Positions 8,494-16,267 of a stretch of 64,000 nt of DNA are shown here, piece by piece. The notes below the pieces were generated by a model. The model saw nothing but the letters and a program-made list of their open reading frames with translations, had not been told where the DNA came from and ran no database searches. The position numbers and the translations under genes are program-made. Source of the stretch: Paraburkholderia aspalathi (lineage in GTDB: Bacteria > Pseudomonadota > Gammaproteobacteria > Burkholderiales > Burkholderiaceae); assembly GCF_900116445.1 (NCBI RefSeq), contig NZ_FPBH01000023.1:105267-169266 (forward strand), in the 5' to 3' direction. The number at the start of each line of letters is the position of its first letter. The stretch's first letter is position 1.

Positions 8494-8946
8494 CTATTGA
8501 TAATCGAGCGTGTCATCAACTTTGGTGATCTTCCAGCTGTCGCCCAGCTTGCGCAGAAACACCAGCACACTGATTTTGTCTTTCGAGCCGAAAGTAACCG
8601 GAACGACCGCAACGTCGTCGAGCATGATCGCGTGGTGTGTTGCGATGTTGTTCGACCAGTCCTGTTCGTCGTAGTCCTGGACCTTCGTGAAATAGTCGGC
8701 GTCTCCAGGCAGCCTGTTATGGCGGTAAGCACTTCGGAGTTTGTCGACCGTCGCTTTGGTCACGTAGGCATAGATGCCCTTGTCCAGCAAAGGATAGGTC
8801 TCTTTGGATTCCAGCTTGATATACCAGGCGTAGAACGCTTTCGTGCTTGCGTCAGGAGTCGTGCTATCCGCGAACGCCCCTTGCTGGAAAAGCAACCCGC
8901 CAACCAGCAGCAGTACCGACACGGCGAGGGTCAATAGCTTCTTCAT
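8494..8946 (-). CDS. DUF3828-like periplasmic immunity protein for the adjacent amidase
   Basis: A 150-residue protein with a signal peptide (MKKLLTLAVSVLLLVGGLLF...AFA) and a compact mature domain (STKAFYAWYIKL, DADYFTKVQDYDEQDW, VAVVPVTFGSKDKISVLVFL, GDSWKITKVDDTLDY). The AFYxWY start and the final WKITKVDD segment are typical of DUF3828/YbjP-type proteins, some of which are immunity proteins to peptidoglycan amidases. It begins 8 nt after the stop of the amidase gene at 8955, as expected of a toxin/immunity pair; the periplasmic location fits a cell-wall target. The family name is assigned from memory of the pattern. Confidence 0.7.
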   Translation of the reverse strand: MKKLLTLAVSVLLLVGGLLFQQGAFADSTTPDASTKAFYAWYIKLESKETYPLLDKGIYAYVTKATVDKLRSAYRHNRLPGDADYFTKVQDYDEQDWSNNIATHHAIMLDDVAVVPVTFGSKDKISVLVFLRKLGDSWKITKVDDTLDYQ

Positions 8947-8954
8947 CTTTCGTC

Positions 8955-9329
8955 TCAGTTGTAGCGATAAATTTTGTATGCCGGCTGCGATTGTCTATAG
9001 GACGGTCCCGGATAGAAGCCTTGTGAGCCATGTGGCGTCTGCTTGAAATCGGACACCCATACGGAGCCGTCGAAGATCGCCATGTGCCCCGAAGGATTTC
9101 CTGGGGCTGGCTGTATCACGATCACATCGCCTTTCTGCGGATCGCCGGTAGCTTGGCGAAAGCCGACGGCCTCAAGAAGTGGGCCGTAGTCTTTGGCGTA
9201 GTGTGCGTGGTGCAGTGAGATTCCGCCCGATTCGATGGCCTTGCGCACGTATTTTGCGCAGTTACCTGTGCTGTGCGATTGCGCATGGTCGTCTGCGTAG
9301 CTCGCTGCTGAGGATTTATCGAACGGCAT
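8955..9329 (-). CDS. Putative type VI peptidoglycan amidase effector (CHAP/NlpC-P60-like)
   Basis: A 124-residue single-domain protein without a signal peptide. The papain-like catalytic pair is visible: Cys24 in HSTGNCAKYVRKAIE and His82 in NPSGHMAIFDG, with KGDVIVIQP between them. That layout is the CHAP/NlpC-P60 fold of murein amidases or endopeptidases. Small, leaderless, single-domain amidases followed at once by a secreted immunity gene are the hallmark of T6SS amidase (Tae) effectors. AAGGGAGA precedes the ATG. No VgrG, Hcp or PAAR gene lies in the window, so delivery would depend on a system encoded elsewhere. A phage endolysin is less likely given the immunity partner. Confidence 0.75.
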   Translation of the reverse strand: MPFDKSSAASYADDHAQSHSTGNCAKYVRKAIESGGISLHHAHYAKDYGPLLEAVGFRQATGDPQKGDVIVIQPAPGNPSGHMAIFDGSVWVSDFKQTPHGSQGFYPGPSYRQSQPAYKIYRYN

Positions 9330-9448
9330 TTTTTATCTCCCTTGAAGATTGAGTTGGCGCTCGCGGTGGAAAGCTAACACATGGGATTCGTTGTCGCTGT
9401 GAAATTCGGTTTGGAGTGGCGATGTTATGCCAGTTACATTGTGCTGCC

Positions 9449-9467
9449 GGCCATTATGTTAATGGCC
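9449..9467. terminator. Hairpin, possible terminator or decayed element end
   Basis: GGCCATTA-TGT-TAATGGCC is a perfect 8-bp inverted repeat with a 3-nt loop, followed by a second small hairpin (CGCT...AGCG). It lacks a T tract. It lies between the amidase gene and the remnant at 9560. Confidence 0.35.
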
Positions 9468-9559
9468 CGCTTCGCGGAGCGTGCTCGTTACCTCTTTCAC
9501 ATATCACGGCGTTTCGGTGATCTCTGATATGAGGCCGAGGACTTTGCGGGCAGATTCCT

Positions 9560-9777
9560 CAAGAGTTGTTTCGGGTTGCCGTTATACAGAGATACGCGCG
9601 ATCGCCAACGCAGAGCCTGACTTGCATCAGGCGGAACGCGATTGTGTGCGAACGCCATTCCTGACTTTAAGACGTTGCGCCAATCTGCTATCCCTTGAGA
9701 TCGCTAAGGACCTACCCGACCTCACGGTCCACGACATTACTCATCTCGATGCGCTGTGGGCGTCGCCTTGCAAATAG
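9560..9777 (+). pseudogene. Remnant resembling an HD-domain protein N-terminal segment
   Basis: The open frame here ends with LPDLTVHDITHLDALW, which looks like the first metal-ligand motif (VHDxxHLDALW) found in large HD-domain proteins, preceded by a helical stretch (TLRRCANLLSLEIAKD). The frame stops four codons later (ASPCK then TAG), and no HD-domain remainder follows, so only a fragment of the original gene is left. The loss point lies about 130 bases before the AT-rich two-gene unit and may mark its insertion boundary. The identification is tentative. Confidence 0.35.
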
Positions 9778-9908
9778 TTGGGCCGAACAATCCATGACCG
9801 CACATACGATTGCGTGCGTGTCGCACGCCTTATCTGAGTGATGTACGCGTAGCGAAAGAAGCATGCTTCATAGACCATGTTGAAAAGCGATAACAAGGAA
9901 AAACAAAG

Positions 9909-10727
9909 ATGACGGAAGTAACGTTGACTATTCGATTCGAGGGTGGGGAAGCTGATAACGGTCGCTTGCCGATCCACGATGCAGCGACGGCAGAAATGGG
10001 ACTTGCACGCGCGGTAAACATTGTTACGCATTCGTTCGCAAACGATGAACAGATGCGAAGACGCGGTGACTCGGCAACAGGAGCAACCGTATTTGCGAGC
10101 GCTCCCAAAAAGGGGTGCTACGAAGTGGAAGTTGACGTAGTGTTCGATCTCGCGACATGCGAAAAAATGGGTGCGAGCGTTATTGCACCCCGTTATTGGG
10201 ATTATTTGACGTGGTGCTGGTCATTCGCAGTTGGTAAGGACTATGACCCTGTGACTCCATATGTACAGCGACTCGTAGAGTCGCAAGATGCGAAAATAGA
10301 TGAGATTGCCGACACTTTGGAAAGTGCGATGGCAAGTCTGCACAAACCAATTGCCGAAGACCCGGAAAATATTATTTTAGTTTTGTCACGTAAGCGCGTG
10401 GGCGATATTCTCACTTTCGATTCCGAGACGAACGAATATGTTAATGTTCGGGGGGAATCTGATGACGATGAGTACGTTATTGGAAATGTCACAAAATTTA
10501 ATATACTTACAAATTATGGGAGAGTGTACGATGACAATCTCCGGCGCGTTGTGTCATTTAAGTTAATTGAAGATCCGAGTCATCGACTAAGGACCCTTAT
10601 TACGAAATCAATGCATGATCGCGTTAAGGGTGAAGGAGGCAAACTACACTTTCTGGTGCGGAGGGTCGAAAATGCTATGGGTACCGTTAAGCGTTACGTC
10701 GTTGCAGATGTGGTTGAGGTTCGATAG
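9909..10727 (+). CDS. Uncharacterised protein A of a two-gene accessory unit
   Basis: A 272-residue soluble protein. The N-terminal ~80 residues look like a beta-rich domain (VTLTIRFEGGEADNGRLPIH...KGCYEVEVDVVF), followed by an aromatic patch (YWDYLTWCWSF), a helical middle region, and a C-terminal beta-rich domain (VVSFKLIEDPSHRLRTLI...GKLHFLVRRVENA, YVVADVVEVR). I have seen similar two-domain proteins annotated only as domains of unknown function; no catalytic motif can be named. Codons are richer in A/T than those of neighbours, indicating recent transfer. The stop is directly followed by the ATG of gene B, so the two are co-translated. The context suggests a defence or toxin-like pair. 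Confidence 0.75.
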   Translation: MTEVTLTIRFEGGEADNGRLPIHDAATAEMGLARAVNIVTHSFANDEQMRRRGDSATGATVFASAPKKGCYEVEVDVVFDLATCEKMGASVIAPRYWDYLTWCWSFAVGKDYDPVTPYVQRLVESQDAKIDEIADTLESAMASLHKPIAEDPENIILVLSRKRVGDILTFDSETNEYVNVRGESDDDEYVIGNVTKFNILTNYGRVYDDNLRRVVSFKLIEDPSHRLRTLITKSMHDRVKGEGGKLHFLVRRVENAMGTVKRYVVADVVEVR

Positions 10728-11303
10728 ATGGGAGCCAACCCGGTACAATATTGCACATACGTAGTGGAGATTTGTGCGACTTTGAGCGATTGGAAAGACT
10801 GGGTATCAATTGCGGGCACGATTTCAGCGCTCGGAATCGGGATAGTGGGGCTCGTAAAGGTATTCTACGAAATCCCTCGACTGCGCGCTCAGAAACAAAA
10901 GGAAATCGATGAGCGCGACCGTGCTTCTCTGCTGAAAAGGACCGAATTTTTTCTGGGCCAACACAGGCGACTGTTTGATACTCCTGATTTGTTCGAAGTG
11001 CTCTGCTTAATCGATAGCGTCGAAATGGATAAGTTGGCGCTACCGGGCATGTGGGACAAGAAAAGAAAACTTCTTACATTTTTTGAAGAAATGGCGCTTC
11101 TTGTCAATAATCAAATGATCGATGCAGACGTTGCCGATTATATGTTCAGCTACTACGTAACAACCGCATGGAGTAATGACTATTTCAGAGAGGGAATAGA
11201 TCCCTCAGAGGAACACTGGGGCCTGTTGTTCGATTATATGAAGCAAGCCGAGCGTCGGCGTGGAGCAGCTTCCTGCCCGGCGCCCGAAAAAATGAAATTA
11301 TAG
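10728..11303 (+). CDS. Uncharacterised membrane-anchored protein B of the two-gene unit
   Basis: A 191-residue protein. Residues ~20-50 contain one membrane segment (WVSIAGTISALGIGIVGLVK VF), followed by a charged helix (RLRAQKQKEIDERDRASLLK) and a cytoplasmic alpha-helical domain (FFLGQHRRLFDTPDLFEVLC, LLTFFEEMALLVNNQMID, DYMFSYYVTTAWSND). The last part recalls DUF4760-type helical domains, but I cannot confirm that. The ATG directly abuts the stop of gene A, and the A/T-rich codon use matches. A soluble partner plus a small membrane protein is a frequent plan of abortive-infection systems, where the membrane protein is the effector. Confidence 0.7.
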   Translation: MGANPVQYCTYVVEICATLSDWKDWVSIAGTISALGIGIVGLVKVFYEIPRLRAQKQKEIDERDRASLLKRTEFFLGQHRRLFDTPDLFEVLCLIDSVEMDKLALPGMWDKKRKLLTFFEEMALLVNNQMIDADVADYMFSYYVTTAWSNDYFREGIDPSEEHWGLLFDYMKQAERRRGAASCPAPEKMKL

Positions 11304-11343
11304 GTCGGCTTTTCGATTCGGCAGGAAGTTGATGAGTGAAATC

Positions 11344-11556
11344 CTATGGCGGCACCCAATTGACATTGCTGGGAACTAGGGGCTGTAGCAGGTCCGATTT
11401 CGGCCGATCGTATGTTCCATCAAAGTCGAAACCCAGGGCATTTTTCAAGAGCCTGAGCGTACGACTGCGCGGAAGACCAGAAGTCTTACCCCTCGGCTCG
11501 CCAGTGCCGGACCAATCTTTGGGGCGGACAACTTCATGAGAATCCAGACAGATCCT
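11344..11556 (-). pseudogene. C-terminal remnant of an unidentified protein
   Basis: On the minus strand, a frame of about 70 codons runs from after a TGA (11557-11559) to a TAG at 11344-11346 and has protein-like composition (VRPKDWSGTGEPRGKTSGLP, then NALGFDFDGTYDRPKSDLL, ending SNVNWVPP). It has no start codon with a ribosome-binding site, so it looks like the 3' end of a deleted gene. The family is unknown. Confidence 0.3.
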
Positions 11557-11625
11557 TCAGGAAGCAACACCCGAAAGGGAAAGACCCGCGAAGAGTACAG
11601 GGCTTTCTTATGGGGTGCGGCAGTA

Positions 11626-11811
11626 TCACTGCTGCGGAGCGCTTGCCGGCAGCCGGCGGCGCTTCCACTCCTTCAGCGATGCGGCGAGGATCACGCGACG
11701 GCGCGGACTAATCACTATCTCGTGGGGGTGTTCTCCGCGCAAGCGCGTCCGATAGTATGTGTGTCGGCTAATACCGTACCACTCACAGAATTGCAGGACG
11801 GCGATCTTCAT
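11626..11811 (-). CDS. Small HTH protein, AlpA/excisionase-like
   Basis: A 61-residue protein (MKIAVLQFCEWYGISRHTYY...RRRVILAASLKEWKRRR). The WYGISRHTYYRTRLRGEHP segment fits the winged-helix of AlpA/Xis-like proteins, which recognise DNA next to integrases, and the segment VILAASLKEWKRR is the usual end of that fold. It sits in a mobile region with integrase remnants (12823, 14193). It probably belonged to an integrated element and would act as recombination directionality factor or local regulator. The start is the ATG near 11811. Confidence 0.5.
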   Translation of the reverse strand: MKIAVLQFCEWYGISRHTYYRTRLRGEHPHEIVISPRRRVILAASLKEWKRRRLPASAPQQ

Positions 11812-11999
11812 GTTGAATCGTCACCGAGCAAGTCCGCCGGCAGCGCACATCGAACGCGCGACTTCAGTTCTGAGCGACCTGAGCCCAGCGCCGGAGTCTT
11901 GAGCCGCCATGTCGATGAGCGCTGTGGGTGCGGGCGAAACGGGCCACGTGCAGCACATGATTGCGCAACACTTCAACCTCTCCATCACGGAAGTGACTC

Positions 12000-12809
12000 A
12001 TGACTGTCACCATCACGAAACTACCGAAAAAGGGAATGGGCGAGGCGCGCGATCTCGCGACCTTTCTAAATCTAGTCGACCGCTGGACCCAGGGGATTCC
12101 GGACCTCGGTTACCGTATCTCGCTGTTTCGTGGTCAAGAAGACGAGTCTTGGTTGCTGAAGCCAGGGATCGCGCGACCGCAGTACGCCAAGCGTGTAAAG
12201 CCCGGCACCGAACAGCGCATGCTGAGCGAATTCAAGCAGCGCGGCATTCCGCATCTAGAATCGACTGTCGAACTCGCGGACGCCGACTGGCTCGCGATCG
12301 CGCAACACCATGCGATGCCGACGCGGCTGCTCGACTGGACGGGCAGCGCACTGGCCGCCCTGTGGTTTGCGATCAAGCGACCGGCCATCAAAGGGGCGGA
12401 CGGCAAGTTGAAGGCGGCGGCGGTGTGGCTTTTGGCGGCCACCGACGCGGACATGATCCAATCGGGCGAGCGCGAGAAGCCGCTCGAGATCACCCGCACG
12501 AAGCTCCTGAAGCCGCGTCACGTGTCACGGCGTATTGCTGCGCAAGACGGCTGGTTCAGCGTGCATCGCGGGTTCGAGGACGGCTTGGGAATGACCTACG
12601 TGTCGCTCGACACAAACACGGACTTCAAAAAGCGCCTGAGCTTCATCCGGATCCCGCCCGACGCGTTCGGTCCGATGCGGGGCCAACTGCAGACGGCCGG
12701 CATAAACCGCGGCGTGCTGTTCCCCGACCTCGACGGGGTGGCCGGTCGCATCGCCGACGCCATCCTCTATCCAGACGATCAGCTGGCACCGGGCGCCGGC
12801 AATATCTGA
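12000..12809 (+). CDS. FRG-domain protein
   Basis: A 269-residue protein carrying the FRG domain. The name-giving motif is visible at 43-46 (SLFRGQEDESWLLKPGIAR), and the second signature at about 97-122 reads WLAIAQHHAMPTRLLDWTGS followed by ALAALWFA. FRG-domain proteins occur in phage-defence and toxin contexts; their biochemical activity is largely unknown. The ATG at 12000 overlaps the end of other frames and has CGGAAG upstream. The stop is followed after 13 nt by a truncated integrase start (12823), with GAGGAG between, so both once formed an operon. High-GC codon use differs from the unit at 9909-11303, so the island was assembled in steps. Confidence 0.85.
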   Translation: MTVTITKLPKKGMGEARDLATFLNLVDRWTQGIPDLGYRISLFRGQEDESWLLKPGIARPQYAKRVKPGTEQRMLSEFKQRGIPHLESTVELADADWLAIAQHHAMPTRLLDWTGSALAALWFAIKRPAIKGADGKLKAAAVWLLAATDADMIQSGEREKPLEITRTKLLKPRHVSRRIAAQDGWFSVHRGFEDGLGMTYVSLDTNTDFKKRLSFIRIPPDAFGPMRGQLQTAGINRGVLFPDLDGVAGRIADAILYPDDQLAPGAGNI

Positions 12810-12822
12810 GGAGCCCGATCCC

Positions 12823-12948
12823 GTGACCCACGGTCCCCAGCAGTCCAAACTGCCGCCGTCGCGCACTTACACCCGCATCGAGTTCACGGCGCTGCGCACG
12901 CGTAAAAGGCCTGCCGATCGCGACGAACGCGCGACTCTAAACCTATAG
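12823..12948 (+). pseudogene. Truncated integrase N-terminus, copy 1
   Basis: GTG after GAGGAG opens a 41-codon frame containing PPSRTYTRIEFTALRTR, which resembles the N-terminus of the DUF3701-type phage integrases common in Burkholderia (typically YTRxEFTALRAR...). The frame then diverges (KRPADRDERATLNL) and stops, so the catalytic domain is absent. A similar sequence recurs in degraded form at 14193-14261. Confidence 0.55.
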
Positions 12949-13116
12949 GCGTCGGCTGAACCGTATGTGCGGGGAATGATTGATTGGCATCGGAGCCCCG
13001 ACATGCAACACACAATTTCGACCCCCCCTTAGCGACACGCATACGGGGTGCATAGCGTCAGTTGCAGATACGATGCGGCAAAGACGAGATACACGCCAAA
13101 CTGGAAGGAGACCACC

Positions 13117-13998
13117 ATGTCGAAGGATCTGGCGAGAGGTCCGGAGTCGTACCGGAACGAGGAACTGATTCTTGAATTGCTGCCGGGCCTGCTCGAGCAG
13201 AACGGGTTTTCCGGTGTTGCCACGTCGAAGCATGGCGCGATGAAGTTCGTTGACGCAACAACAGCGGATGAAACAGTGGTGCGGTTCTGGATGAAACAAG
13301 GCTGGACGGGTCCACAGAAATTCGCAGCCATCCAGTTCGGAATGCTCGACTCAGGAGATCAACCGGACGAGGACTTTGTCGAGTACGTCGCGGCGCGCGT
13401 GCGTAGCGCAAAGACGCATGGTGCCACGCACGCGTTGTTTGTTCACATGGGCGAGACACACATCACAAATTATGTGGCGTTGGAGATCGATGATGTGGAC
13501 AGGGCATATCGCAAGCAGATTAAGTGGTGGCCGGAGCGAGCGCGGGCCACGAAGGCACCATCCCTTTGGTTCGAGGATTCCCGGATGCACCACTCTGCCA
13601 ACTGCATCAGAGCGGTACTCGATCTCGAGCTTCCCCTGTCTTCAATTTGCGGCGTGAGTGCCGAACCGAAAGGAACGGGCACTGACTCGAAGAAGGTGAC
13701 GGTCGAGATGGAGAGGCGCATGCGGCAAAGCATTTTCCGCTTGCGCGTCGGTGATCGCTGTCGCTGGCGATGCGTTGTGACGGGAGCCGAAGTGAGAGCG
13801 GTGCTTGATGCGGCGCACCTACCCGGTCGGAACTGGCGTTTTCACAACGAGGCGCATGATGGCGTTATGGTACGGACGGATCTCCATCGATTGCTGGACA
13901 AAGGGCTAGCGGAATTCCGGGATGGCGTGTTCTGGGTGGCTGATAAAGCTCGCAAGGGCGAATATGCGCAATTCCACGGGCGCGCGGTCAATGTATAG
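13117..13998 (+). CDS. HNH endonuclease-domain protein
   Basis: A 293-residue protein. The C-terminal third has an HNH_2-like nuclease core: RWRCVVTGAEVRAVLDAAH (Cys219, His234 in AAH), then GVMVRTDLHRLLDKGLAEF (His257), the arrangement of restriction-associated HNH domains. The N-terminal ~190 residues (GLLEQNGFSGVATSKHG..., ALFVHMGETHITNYVALEID) are unrecognised and may bind DNA or recognise a modification. The ATG at 13117 is preferred because AAGGAG precedes it; an in-frame ATG at 13048 lacks such a site. No methylase is adjacent. It is likely a modification-dependent or accessory restriction nuclease within the island bounded by integrase remnants. Confidence 0.8.
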   Translation: MSKDLARGPESYRNEELILELLPGLLEQNGFSGVATSKHGAMKFVDATTADETVVRFWMKQGWTGPQKFAAIQFGMLDSGDQPDEDFVEYVAARVRSAKTHGATHALFVHMGETHITNYVALEIDDVDRAYRKQIKWWPERARATKAPSLWFEDSRMHHSANCIRAVLDLELPLSSICGVSAEPKGTGTDSKKVTVEMERRMRQSIFRLRVGDRCRWRCVVTGAEVRAVLDAAHLPGRNWRFHNEAHDGVMVRTDLHRLLDKGLAEFRDGVFWVADKARKGEYAQFHGRAVNV

Positions 13999-14192
13999 GA
14001 GTAGGCGGTATCTGGGCTCCGATGCATGCGGAAAAATAGCCGTTACGCCTGCTGGTGGGCGCTTTCGTCGCCTTATCGCTCTCGATCCATCCCATGAGCT
14101 TAAGCTCGTAGGGACTGCCGGTCTGGAAAATTCGCAGCCGCGCGCTTGAACGTCCGTTTCGGTGGACGTGAGAGATGGGTCGGGGTCGAAAG

Positions 14193-14261
14193 TACGCATT
14201 CGCACGGTTGAAATTTACGGCCCTGCGTAATGTCGCCCCGAGCGACAGAAAAGGGATCTGA
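14193..14261 (+). pseudogene. Truncated integrase N-terminus, copy 2
   Basis: A 22-codon stretch reading YAFARLKFTALRNVAPSDRK is a degraded relative of the TYTRIEFTALRTR segment at 12823-12948, in the same orientation. It has no start and ends at TGA. Together the two remnants bracket the HNH gene. Confidence 0.4.
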
Positions 14262-14377
14262 GGCCGCCGCATAACTGGTGCCGGCTGAGCGGCAGCTAAG
14301 GCCGACAACCTGTCAGATCAAGTCCCGACTAATACAGATGAAGCGGTCGCGTTGGACCAGCGCCCCGCGCCTAATCC

Positions 14378-15229
14378 TCACTTCACCGCCCCCAACGCCA
14401 ACCCCTTAACCAAAAACCTCTGCAACCAGGCAAACACAATAGAAACCGGCAACGTCGCACAAAGAGTAGCAGCCATCACCAAATGCCACTCCACAACATA
14501 CTTCCCAGCCACCATATCCGTAACCTGCACGGTGAGAGTCTTATTCTCCGGCGACCGAATCAACGTGTAGACGACAGCAAACTCATTCCAGGCATTGATA
14601 AAAGTAAAGATCGCCGTAACAACGATCGCCGGCACAGCCAACGGCAAGAAAACCTTAAAAACAGCCCTCGTCCTCCCACACCCCTCCAACCAGGCCGACT
14701 CCTCCAGATCCCTCGGCACCGTCTGAAAGTAAGAGGACAACATCCAAACCGCAAACGCGATATTGAACGCAGCATAAGAAACGATGACGCCAATCTTGGA
14801 GTCAACCAGATTCCCATCCCCATAAGGAATCATCGCGGCGAGCCGGAACAACCCAACAACCAGCAAGATCGGCGACAACATCTGCGTCACCAGCAGAAAC
14901 TGCGAATACATCCCTTTCCCACGAAACGGAAACCTGGCCAACGCATAAGCCGCCGGCAAGCTCACCGCCAACGCCAACGCAGTCGACAAGAAGCTAATCA
15001 CACAACTATTCCTCAGCGCCACGCCGAAGTTAGCCGCAACCCACATGTCCGAAAAATTGCTCCACTGCCAATGCACCGGCAACCACCGCGCCGGATAAAC
15101 AAAGATCTCCGTAGCCGGCTTCAACGCAGTAAACAACATCACAGCAAACGGAAACAGCACGGCCACAATCAGCGGCGAAAGTGCCAACCAGCACCACAGC
15201 GAGCGCTTCATCTTGACGCTGAGACTCAT
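14378..15229 (-). CDS. Carbohydrate ABC transporter permease (MalG/UgpE type)
   Basis: A 283-residue inner-membrane permease with six predicted membrane segments (the first WLALSPLIVAVLFPFAVML). The EAA loop for ATPase contact is visible as DLEESAWLEGCGRTRAVFKV FLPLAVPA. This is a CUT1-type sugar transporter subunit. It overlaps the preceding permease by 4 nt (ATGA), so they are translationally coupled. The coding strand is unusually G+T rich here compared with the permease upstream. Confidence 0.9.
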   Translation of the reverse strand: MSLSVKMKRSLWCWLALSPLIVAVLFPFAVMLFTALKPATEIFVYPARWLPVHWQWSNFSDMWVAANFGVALRNSCVISFLSTALALAVSLPAAYALARFPFRGKGMYSQFLLVTQMLSPILLVVGLFRLAAMIPYGDGNLVDSKIGVIVSYAAFNIAFAVWMLSSYFQTVPRDLEESAWLEGCGRTRAVFKVFLPLAVPAIVVTAIFTFINAWNEFAVVYTLIRSPENKTLTVQVTDMVAGKYVVEWHLVMAATLCATLPVSIVFAWLQRFLVKGLALGAVK

Positions 15230-16116
15230 GACGTCTCTCCTTCTTTCGCGGGCTGCAGGCGCAGATAGGCGATCGAGAAAACGAACAGCATGACGAGCAT
15301 GATCAGCGACACCGCCGCGGCTTCGCCGGGACGTCCCAGCCGGAACCCAAGCTCATAGAGATACGTAACGAGAATATGCGTGCCGTTGTCCGGGCCGCCT
15401 TGCGTCATCACCCAGATGATCGGGAAAGAATTGAACACATAGATCACGTTCAACAGAATCGTCATGTTGATGAACGGCCGCAAGAGCGGCATCGTCAGCT
15501 TGCGAAACTGCTGCCACGCACTGGCGCCATCCATCCGCGCCGCTTCATAAATGTCACCCGGCACCGACGACAACCCGCCCAGCAGAATCGTCACCGTAAA
15601 TGGAATCGACACCAGAATACCGACGGCGATCTCCACCGGAAACGCGAGCTCCGGCGTCGCGAGCCAATGAATCGGACCGTTGATCAAGCCAAGCCGCTGT
15701 AACGTGACGTTGACCATGCCGTAGTCATCGTTGAAGGCCCAGCGCCACACCACGGCGGTCATCGTCAGCGAGACGGACCACGGCAGCATCACAATCGTGC
15801 GCGCCACGCCGCGTCCATAGAAATCCTGATTCAGGATCAGCGCGACCGGCACCGAAATCAGCACCGTGCCGCCCACCACGCACACGGTCCAAACAATCGT
15901 CCGCTTGGCCGCGGCGAGAAACGAGGGGTCCGTGAAAATCGTATAGAAGTTCTGCAGACCGGTGAAATCGCGGATCGCGCCGAAGCGCGAGACCTCGTGC
16001 AGCGATTGCCACACGATGTTGAAAATCGGATAGCTGATGATGAAAAGCGCCAACACCAGACTCGGCGCAATCAGCAACCAGGGCGCCTGGAGGCGCGAAG
16101 AAGCGGAACGGCTCAT
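15226..16116 (-). CDS. Carbohydrate ABC transporter permease (MalF/UgpA type)
   Basis: A permease of ~296 residues with membrane segments starting WLLIAPSLVLALFIISYPIF, and the conserved EAA region IYEAARMDGASAWQQFRKLT MPLLRP. It pairs with the MalG-type permease downstream. The start at 16116 (MSRSASSRLQAPW) keeps the basic N-terminus typical of these proteins; an upstream ATG would add 22 non-conserved residues. It is separated from the binding-protein gene by ~150 bases that carry a strong hairpin. Confidence 0.88.
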   Translation of the reverse strand: MSRSASSRLQAPWLLIAPSLVLALFIISYPIFNIVWQSLHEVSRFGAIRDFTGLQNFYTIFTDPSFLAAAKRTIVWTVCVVGGTVLISVPVALILNQDFYGRGVARTIVMLPWSVSLTMTAVVWRWAFNDDYGMVNVTLQRLGLINGPIHWLATPELAFPVEIAVGILVSIPFTVTILLGGLSSVPGDIYEAARMDGASAWQQFRKLTMPLLRPFINMTILLNVIYVFNSFPIIWVMTQGGPDNGTHILVTYLYELGFRLGRPGEAAAVSLIMLVMLFVFSIAYLRLQPAKEGETS

Positions 16117-16200
16117 GCGTGCTCGATCGTAAGACGCATCCACATTAAAAGCGGACGCGACGGGATGGGCCGGATAATGCACTACGGATATGACAACCGA

Positions 16201-16234
16201 AACGCGCGCCGCCTTCGCAACGGCGGCGCGCGTT
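16201..16234. terminator. Strong intercistronic hairpin after the binding-protein gene
   Basis: AACGCGCGCCGCC and GGCGGCGCGCGTT form a perfect 13-bp stem with an 8-nt loop, 34 nt past the stop of the binding-protein gene. No T tract follows on the transcribed strand, so it probably stabilises or partly terminates the message, giving more binding protein than permease, as in other binding-protein operons. Confidence 0.6.
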
Positions 16235-16267
16235 CCGTATTCAGCAAATCACTACGAGACTACGCGA

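Noticed and set aside
11536..12003. 155-codon plus-strand frame before the FRG gene
   Set aside because: It runs antisense to the HTH gene at 11626 and has no family or start signal.
11909..12826. Long frame overlapping the FRG gene
   Set aside because: It is a shadow: Arg/His-rich translation in another frame of the well-supported FRG gene.
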